Assembly: GCA_020062665.1 (NCBI GenBank)
Contig: JAGUVW010000023.1
Location: forward strand, 1-64,000
Source: Pseudomonadales bacterium
GTDB taxonomy: Bacteria > Pseudomonadota > Gammaproteobacteria > Pseudomonadales > Ketobacteraceae
DNA length: 64,000 nt
Reading direction: 5' to 3'
Shown: in pieces, positions 58,860 through 64,000 of the stretch
Layout of the letters: each line of letters begins with the position of its first letter
Numbering within the stretch: the first letter of the stretch is position 1
Made by a program: the position numbers and the translations under genes
The notes under the pieces: model-generated
Databases searched by the model: none
Told to the model about the DNA's origin: nothing
What the model saw: only the letters and a program-made list of their open reading frames with translations

Positions 58860-60023
58860 TCAATCGAACGTTTCGTCCGCCACCACCACCCGGTTGCGTC
58901 CCGTCTGTTTGGCGGCATAGAGAGCCTTGTCCGCGCGGCGCAGCATGGTATCGGTGCTGGCATCGCGGTCGTGCTCATTGCAATACAATCCCATGCTGGC
59001 CGACACCCGCACCCGACGGCCATCGCTGAGCAGCACTTCCAGCGCTTCCACCTGATGCCGGCACCGCTCCGCCAACCGGCGGGCGCCTTCGCCGTCCGCT
59101 CCTGGCAGCACCAGCAGAAATTCCTCGCCACCATAACGCCCCACGCGATCATTCTGGCGCACGGTTTTCTGCAGCGCATCGGCAGCGGCAATCAGCACAT
59201 AATCCCCCGCTTCATGTCCCCAGGTGTCATTGATCTGCTTGAAATGATCCAGATCCAGCATCACCACCGCCATTGGCAATCCCTGCTGCACACTGCGATC
59301 CTGCTCCCGCTTCAGCTGCGTGATAATGCTGCGTCGGTTGAACAGGCCTGTGAGCGGATCGGTGCGACTCATGGTCCGCACTTCTTCCTCGCGTTCACGC
59401 CAGCGCCGTAACACCAGATACGCCAGCCCGAACAGGAACACCAGATGGGGAATCGAGTAGCCAATATAACTGCCGGCCCAGAACAGGGACACACCGCCAT
59501 CGCTGCGCACGAACTGATTGACCACCGGCGCGTAGGGCAGATCGCCCACGGCTGACAACAGCGACAGCACCAGCAGTGCCAGCATCGCGTTGCAGAACGC
59601 GCCCACCACGGCAGCGCGATTGAAGAAAATGAATCCCAGTACCGGCGCCCCTGCCAGCACAATGCCGGTGGGCAGCGACAGCGTTCCGATCAGCCAGGCG
59701 AAATAACAATGGGACAGGCCGTAATAGTTCGCCGCCAGATGTTCGTAAACGCGACTGTCCCCCAGCGCCCGACTGGCCAGCGGAATCATCAGGGACAACA
59801 CGCAGGACACCAGCACGATGGCATGGAAAGTCGCCATCTCATCACGCAGGAAATCCACATGCGTGAATTCGTTGCTGTCCGGCCGCCCTAAAACATAGTG
59901 GGCCCACACCGTGTACTCCACGTGCATCAGCAGCGTAACGATCAGCAGCAGCGTCGCCTTGGCCGAGGAACTCCATTCCAGCGGATTGCCCAAGCGCCTG
60001 GTCAGCTTCTTTACGGCATTCAT
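58860..60023 (-). CDS. Membrane diguanylate cyclase (MASE-like sensor)
   Basis: 387 residues. Six hydrophobic segments lie between about 22 and 205, with little sequence outside the membrane, then a GGDEF domain (about 212-382). Active site GGEEF at 298-302 and I-site RQND at 289-292, five residues upstream, predict an active product-inhibited cyclase. The sensor differs from the DISM type and from the cyclase at 31713. The ATG at 60023 follows GGAACGG. It is encoded downstream of parE on the same strand but separated from it by a terminator. Confidence 0.88.
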   Translation of the reverse strand: MNAVKKLTRRLGNPLEWSSSAKATLLLIVTLLMHVEYTVWAHYVLGRPDSNEFTHVDFLRDEMATFHAIVLVSCVLSLMIPLASRALGDSRVYEHLAANYYGLSHCYFAWLIGTLSLPTGIVLAGAPVLGFIFFNRAAVVGAFCNAMLALLVLSLLSAVGDLPYAPVVNQFVRSDGGVSLFWAGSYIGYSIPHLVFLFGLAYLVLRRWREREEEVRTMSRTDPLTGLFNRRSIITQLKREQDRSVQQGLPMAVVMLDLDHFKQINDTWGHEAGDYVLIAAADALQKTVRQNDRVGRYGGEEFLLVLPGADGEGARRLAERCRHQVEALEVLLSDGRRVRVSASMGLYCNEHDRDASTDTMLRRADKALYAAKQTGRNRVVVADETFD

Positions 60024-60119
60024 TCCGTTCCGAACCCCAATCTTTTCCCAATCATCTGATTATAGCGAAGCGGGACGCGGCGACGAATACAGAGTGTTTA
60101 TTTTTGTATGCCGAGGATT

Positions 60120-60161
60120 ACCAAAAGCAACGCCCAATCTACATGCAGCAGATTGGGCGTT
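60120..60161 (-). terminator. Terminator of the parE operon
   Basis: A 12-bp perfect stem AACGCCCAATCT/AGATTGGGCGTT with a 9-nt loop. On the minus strand it is followed by GCTTTTGG, 31 bp past the parE stop. Confidence 0.75.
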
Positions 60162-60192
60162 CAGGCGATCGGAATAAAATGGGTCGGCGGGT

Positions 60193-62082
60193 TCAGATCA
60201 CGGCCAGGTTGCCTTTCGTTTCCAGCCAGTCCTTTCTGTCGCCGGCACGCTTCTTCGCCAGCAGCATGTCCATGCGGTCATTGGTGTCGTCGCCCTGCTC
60301 CACCACCAGCTGCATCAGCTTGCGCGTATCCGGCGCCATAGTGGTTTCCCGCAGCTGCATCGGATTCATTTCACCCAGGCCCTTGAAGCGGGTGACCTGC
60401 GGTGTGCCACGTTTTTTCTCGGCCTTGATGCGATCCAGGATGCCCTGCTTCTCATCGTCGTCGAGCGCGTAGAACACCTCTTTGCCAATGTCGATGCGAT
60501 AGAGCGGCGGCATTGCCACATACACATGACCCGCCAGCACCAGCGGACGGAAGTGACGCAGAAACAGCGCGCACAGCAACGTGGCGATGTGGGCACCGTC
60601 GGAATCCGCATCCGCCAGAATGCACACACGGGCATAACGCAGATTGGACAGATCATCGGAGCCGGGCTCCAGTCCGATCGCCACGGAAATGTCGTGCACT
60701 TCCTGCGACGCCAGAATTTCGTTGGAATCCACCTCCCAGGTGTTGAGGATTTTTCCACGCAACGGCATCACCGCCTGGAATTCACGATCACGTGCCTGCT
60801 TGGCGGAACCGCCCGCGGAATCCCCTTCCACCAGAAACAATTCAGAGCGCTCGGAATCCTGGCTGGAGCAGTCCGCCAGTTTGCCCGGCAGCGCGGGGCC
60901 GGCGGTGACTTTCTTGCGTACGACTTTTTTGCTGGCGCGCAACCGCGTCTGCGCATTGCTGATCGCCAGATCCGCCAGCGCATCACCGTCCGCCGTATGC
61001 TGGTGCAGCCACAGACTGAAGGCATCTTTCACCACGCCGGACACGAACGCAGCGGTCTGGCGTGATGACAGTTTTTCCTTGGTCTGGCCGGCGAATTGCG
61101 GATCCTGCATTTTCACCGACAGCACAAAGGTGCATTTTTCCCACACGTCTTCTGCGCTGATCTTGATGCCGCGCGGCAGCAGGTTGCGGTTCTCGCAGTA
61201 TTCGCGCATCGCTTCGGCCAGGCCAGTGCGCAAACCATTCACATGGGTGCCGCCCTGCGCGGTGGGAATCAGGTTCACGTAGCTTTCCAGCACCAGCTCA
61301 CCGCCTTCCGGCAGCCACTGCACCGCCCAGTCCACCGCTTCGGTTTCAGCCTGCATGCTGCCGGTGAACGGTTCCAGCGGCAGCACAGTGAAGCCCTGGT
61401 TCGCCGCCTGCAGATAATCCTGCAGGCCGGACTGGTAATACCACTCCTGAGATTCACCGGTGTTCTCGTCGGTGAATTTCACCCGCAGCCCAGGGCACAA
61501 CACCGCTTTGGCGCGCAGCAGATGGGTCAGGCGCGAGATGGAATATTTCGGCGTGTCGAAGTATTTCGCATCCGGCAGAAAGCGCACCGCCGTGCCGGTA
61601 GCACGCTTGGGACAGGTGCCGATGATTTCCAGATCCGTCGCCTTGTCGCCGTTCTTGAAACCCATGCGGTAAATATTACCGTCGCGCTGGATGGTGACTT
61701 CGAGCGCGCTCGACAGCGCATTCACCACCGACACGCCCACGCCGTGCAAGCCGCCAGAGAACTGGTAATTCTTGTTGGAAAACTTGCCGCCCGCGTGCAG
61801 CGTGCACAGGATCACCTCCACGCCCGGCACGCCCTTTTCCGGGTGAATGTCCACCGGCATGCCGCGGCCGTCGTCCTTCACTTCGCAGGAACCGTCCTTG
61901 TAAATCGTCACCTCGATGGTGGTGGCATGGCCCGCCAGCGCTTCGTCCACGCTGTTGTCGATGACTTCCTGCGCCAGGTGATTGGGGCGCGTGGTATCGG
62001 TGTACATACCGGGGCGCTTGCGCACCGGATCGAGGCCGCTGAGGACTTCTATGGATTCTGCTGTGTAATTGTCTGCTGCCAT
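60193..62082 (-). CDS. parE: DNA topoisomerase IV subunit B
   Basis: 629 residues, the normal ParE length (about 630). GHKL ATPase motifs include VIDNSVDEALAGHA, DDGRGMPVDIHPEKG and GGLHGVGVSVVNALS. The TOPRIM region has LFLVEGDSAGGSAKQ, LPLRGKILNTWEVD and DADSDGAHIATLL, and the C-terminus has RFKGLGEMNPMQLRETTM. Together with ParC it decatenates daughter chromosomes and relaxes supercoils using ATP. The AAA...NYTAESIEVLSGLDPVRKRP start is family-typical. yqiA ends 45 bp upstream; the order cpdA-yqiA-parE is conserved in gammaproteobacteria. parC is not in the window. Confidence 0.97.
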   Translation of the reverse strand: MAADNYTAESIEVLSGLDPVRKRPGMYTDTTRPNHLAQEVIDNSVDEALAGHATTIEVTIYKDGSCEVKDDGRGMPVDIHPEKGVPGVEVILCTLHAGGKFSNKNYQFSGGLHGVGVSVVNALSSALEVTIQRDGNIYRMGFKNGDKATDLEIIGTCPKRATGTAVRFLPDAKYFDTPKYSISRLTHLLRAKAVLCPGLRVKFTDENTGESQEWYYQSGLQDYLQAANQGFTVLPLEPFTGSMQAETEAVDWAVQWLPEGGELVLESYVNLIPTAQGGTHVNGLRTGLAEAMREYCENRNLLPRGIKISAEDVWEKCTFVLSVKMQDPQFAGQTKEKLSSRQTAAFVSGVVKDAFSLWLHQHTADGDALADLAISNAQTRLRASKKVVRKKVTAGPALPGKLADCSSQDSERSELFLVEGDSAGGSAKQARDREFQAVMPLRGKILNTWEVDSNEILASQEVHDISVAIGLEPGSDDLSNLRYARVCILADADSDGAHIATLLCALFLRHFRPLVLAGHVYVAMPPLYRIDIGKEVFYALDDDEKQGILDRIKAEKKRGTPQVTRFKGLGEMNPMQLRETTMAPDTRKLMQLVVEQGDDTNDRMDMLLAKKRAGDRKDWLETKGNLAVI

Positions 62083-62127
62083 GTTCGCGTGTGATTCCAG
62101 TCGTTAGCAGGATGCAAAAATGAAAAT

Positions 62128-62709
62128 TCAGCGGATGCCGAAAAATCCGAAAATCGTATTCAGGTGGCGTTCAAAACCGTCAAAGCCATGGGAGCCGCCT
62201 TGCTCGACGAGTTGACGGCAGCCCGCGTATTTTTCCATGCCCTGGCGGTAATCCAGCACCTCATCGCCAGTCTGGGTGAGCAGCAGGTAGCGCTCGGGGC
62301 GGGTCAGCGATTCTACATCCAGATCTTTCAGCTGCTGGATGTGTTCTTCAGTGAAGCTGTATTTCTCGCCGGTGTAAATGTTCTCGTTTTCGCCCAGATA
62401 ATCCCGCAGCAATTCGAACGGCCGCACAGCGGGATTGATCAACACCAGGGGCAAATCGAATTTTTCCGCCATGTAGGTGCCATAAAAACCGCCCATGGAA
62501 CTGCCCACCAGCCCCACCGGTTCCGGCAGACATTGCAGGATGGCGTCCTCCAGAATCGCGCGGGCTTGTTGCGGATTGTACGGCAGCGCGGGAACGTGAT
62601 AGCGCACACCGGCTTTGGCGCACACCGCATCACCCAGCAGACGCGCCTTGGCGGATTGGGGGGAACTGTTGAAACCGTGGATATAGAACAGATGGAACGT
62701 GTCGGGCAT
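62128..62709 (-). CDS. yqiA: YqiA/YcfP-family esterase
   Basis: 193 residues, the usual size. An alpha/beta-hydrolase with LFYIHGFNSSPQSAKA near the N-terminus, the nucleophile elbow LVGSSMGGFYGTYMA and a C-terminal catalytic His in GGSHGFDGFERHL. E. coli YqiA has esterase activity on short acyl chains; its physiological substrate is unclear. 9 bp separate it from cpdA upstream, and it is followed by parE, an arrangement conserved in many gammaproteobacteria. Confidence 0.92.
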   Translation of the reverse strand: MPDTFHLFYIHGFNSSPQSAKARLLGDAVCAKAGVRYHVPALPYNPQQARAILEDAILQCLPEPVGLVGSSMGGFYGTYMAEKFDLPLVLINPAVRPFELLRDYLGENENIYTGEKYSFTEEHIQQLKDLDVESLTRPERYLLLTQTGDEVLDYRQGMEKYAGCRQLVEQGGSHGFDGFERHLNTIFGFFGIR

Positions 62710-62718
62710 GCGAGGAGG

Positions 62719-63525
62719 CTAATAGCCCTTCACACTATAATCAACCACGAATTCCACGCCGGTGACACGGGAAACGCCGGTGGCGATGCGGCCATCGGCA
62801 AACAGGTCGAGCCAGCGATAGCCGGGGGACTCGGAATCCACCGCAAAATCCTTGCTCTGGGGCTTGAACTGCACGCAGGTGGAGGGCACGGACATCAGTT
62901 TCACGCCGTTGCGCACGGTTTCGAACACCTGATGCACATGACCCCAGATGATGGCTTTCACCTGGGGGTAACGATCCACAACCTTGAAGAAGGCACTGGC
63001 ATTGCCCACAATCTGCTGGTCGAGCCAGGCACTGCCCACCGGCACCGGCTGATGATGCAGGGCCACCAGCACGTGCTTGCCCGCTGCCGCCTGCAGGGAA
63101 CGGTCGAGAAACGCCAGTTCGCTGTCGGTGAAATTACCCGGCACTTTGCCGCGAATGGTGGAGTCCAGCATGATGATGTGCCAGCCGCCGTGATCGATCA
63201 CGCACGGGCTCATGCGCTCGGCCACCTGATGGTTGGACATGATGTCGGTAAGATCGTGATTGCCTGGCAGCCAGTAAACGGGGCAGGCAAAGCGCGCCAT
63301 GTGCTGGTGGAAACGGGCGTAGGATTCGCTGGTACCATCCTGGGACAGGTCACCGGTGGCCAGGATCAGCTCCATGGAAGGCTGCTCGGCTTCGATCAGC
63401 TCCATGACTTCTTTGAGGCTGTTTTCGGTATTCAAACCCAACAGTTTGCCGTCTGTATGTTTGAACAGGTGGCAATCGGACAACTGAACAATGCGAATTG
63501 AATGTTGGGTCGGGCTAGAGGCCAA
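62719..63525 (-). CDS. cpdA: 3',5'-cyclic-AMP phosphodiesterase CpdA
   Basis: 268 residues, close to the 275 of E. coli CpdA. All metallophosphoesterase motifs are present: QLSDCHLF, LATGDLSQDGTSE, WLPGNHDLTD, LVALHHQP and IIWGHVHQVFE. The enzyme hydrolyses cAMP, lowering Crp signalling. It is preceded by yqiB (169-bp gap) and followed by yqiA. The gap upstream contains GTGAATTTTCAC and a possible leftward -10 (TATACT at 63607-63602), so it may have its own promoter. Confidence 0.95.
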   Translation of the reverse strand: MASSPTQHSIRIVQLSDCHLFKHTDGKLLGLNTENSLKEVMELIEAEQPSMELILATGDLSQDGTSESYARFHQHMARFACPVYWLPGNHDLTDIMSNHQVAERMSPCVIDHGGWHIIMLDSTIRGKVPGNFTDSELAFLDRSLQAAAGKHVLVALHHQPVPVGSAWLDQQIVGNASAFFKVVDRYPQVKAIIWGHVHQVFETVRNGVKLMSVPSTCVQFKPQSKDFAVDSESPGYRWLDLFADGRIATGVSRVTGVEFVVDYSVKGY

Positions 63526-63601
63526 GGGTCAATCCATTATTCTGCTATTTGAAGCGGCGACCCGCGGCTAATCCACAACCTGCAAGGGTCATACTCTAAC
63601 C

Positions 63602-63632
63602 AGTATAACGGGTTTTATCAGATAGATGTGAA
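63602..63632 (-). promoter_or_regulatory. Weak promoter candidate of cpdA
   Basis: On the minus strand TTCACA (63632-63627) and TATACT (63607-63602) are separated by 19 bp, longer than ideal. The -10 lies about 77 bp before the cpdA start. Confidence 0.3.
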
Positions 63633-63694
63633 GCCCGTTGGCGTTTTTTCCGGAAAGGGTGTCGTGAATTTTCACAATGGCGGGAGTTGTGGCC

Positions 63695-64000
63695 TCAGTC
63701 ACAGCTTTTCAGGTGAAGCGGCATCCGGCCCGTGCGCAGACAGAATTCCAGCCATTCACCCAGGAAGGCATTTTGCTGGGCTTTTTCATCGGGTTGGTAC
63801 ATCTGGGCGTTGGGATAATCGTAGGTGCCCGACCATTGCCGGTTGACCTGGAACGACAGCACTTCGGCCATCTGGGCATCGTGATAAAGGCGCACCGTCA
63901 GCGTGGGCTTGGGCACCCACTCTGCCAGCAGGGATTCCTGCGCCACTGCCACGGTGGTGGTGTAACGGCTGCGCTCCACCACGCTGATGCTGACCTGACG
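63695..64000 (-). CDS. yqiB: DUF1249 family protein YqiB, C-terminal part
   Basis: 101 residues are visible and the N-terminus lies beyond the right edge. The frame reads into the window from the edge (ISVVERSRYTTTV), so the GTG at 63982 is internal. The matches to E. coli YqiB are collinear: SRYTTT, PTLTVRLYHDAQMAEVLSFQ, YDYPNAQMYQPDEKAQQN and FLGEWLEFCLRTGRM. Function of DUF1249 is unknown; it sits with nudF, cpdA, yqiA and parE in many gammaproteobacteria, and nudF would be expected just outside the window. Confidence 0.9.
   Translation of the reverse strand, partial: RQVSISVVERSRYTTTVAVAQESLLAEWVPKPTLTVRLYHDAQMAEVLSFQVNRQWSGTYDYPNAQMYQPDEKAQQNAFLGEWLEFCLRTGRMPLHLKSCD

Noticed and set aside
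58751-59191. N-terminal extension of the NadM-Nudix frame over the upstream cyclase gene
   Set aside because: The extra residues are a shifted reading of the GGDEF gene; AAGGAGC and the conserved N-terminus fix the start at 58750.
63664-63675. Possible Crp site GTGAATTTTCAC upstream of cpdA
   Set aside because: The half-sites are separated by 4 bp instead of the 6 bp needed between TGTGA and TCACA.
1-64000. CRISPR arrays, tRNA or rRNA genes, insertion sequences, prophage
   Set aside because: No spaced direct repeats, cloverleaf-like or rRNA-like stretch, transposase or integrase motif was found by reading both strands; a covariance-model scan was not possible.

Overview
The window reads as chromosomal DNA of a high-GC, Gram-negative gammaproteobacterium. 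The lifestyle looks like that of a lipid- or hydrocarbon-using marine or soil organism of the Alcanivorax/Ketobacter/Marinobacter kind. Supporting points are the conserved order yqiB-cpdA-yqiA-parE, the pairs rsuA-rsmC and hdfR/slyX, and a GlyGly-CTERM surface protein. There are many secreted or lipid-anchored hydrolases and a large set of acyl-CoA, flavin monooxygenase and dehydrogenase genes. Species-level placement is an inference; no rRNA or tRNA gene was seen.

Layout. 1-2.4 kb: start of an Ada-type alkylation-repair gene, a His-rich secreted protein, a choice-of-anchor H protein and a 48-residue secreted peptide. 2.7-7.2 kb: 16S rRNA modification genes rsuA and rsmC, a spermidine-synthase-like methyltransferase, a nitronate monooxygenase and a ferritin-like PF10118 protein. 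7.5-21 kb: a 7TMR-DISM diguanylate cyclase, a large secreted hydrolase, an acyl-CoA ligase, an SDR/Baeyer-Villiger operon facing a FabR-like TetR regulator across two matched palindromes, a COG2509 flavoprotein and a 7TMR-DISM GGDEF-EAL protein. 21-26.5 kb: an orphan type VI secretion module of vgrG, a peptidoglycan-hydrolase-like cargo and a periplasmic LprI-like candidate immunity protein. 26.5-31 kb: a hydrolase, then a CopD-HscC-J/RDD operon, then a flagellin-like mini-protein.

31.7-37.8 kb: two diguanylate cyclases and a hybrid histidine kinase; the second cyclase and the kinase share a sensor type and overlap by ATGA. 37.8-40.5 kb: a TetR-aidB-thioesterase operon with twin operator-like boxes. 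40.7-45.3 kb: envelope proteins (DUF3015, DUF4105, a hydrolase lipoprotein, a DUF4136 lipoprotein) and gloC. 45.3-49.2 kb: an M48 membrane peptidase, three consecutive AIM24/TIGR00266 paralogues and a repeat-containing secreted protein, laid out as one operon. 49.4-58.8 kb: a small acidic protein, hdfR, a GNAT, an EamA transporter, slyX, an esterase, a lactonase-like lipoprotein, a PhoD-like phosphatase, a hydrolase lipoprotein and a NadM-Nudix enzyme. 58.9-64 kb: another diguanylate cyclase, then parE-yqiA-cpdA-yqiB.

Themes. Cyclic-di-GMP and phosphorelay signalling takes up six genes, four of them with the same 7TMR-DISM sensor. Envelope and secretion genes are over-represented. The least ordinary parts are the VgrG/cargo/LprI module, the M48/AIM24 operon, the HscC operon with its J-RDD fusion, and the flagellin-like protein. 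All functions are read from motifs and remembered family features; no database search was run.
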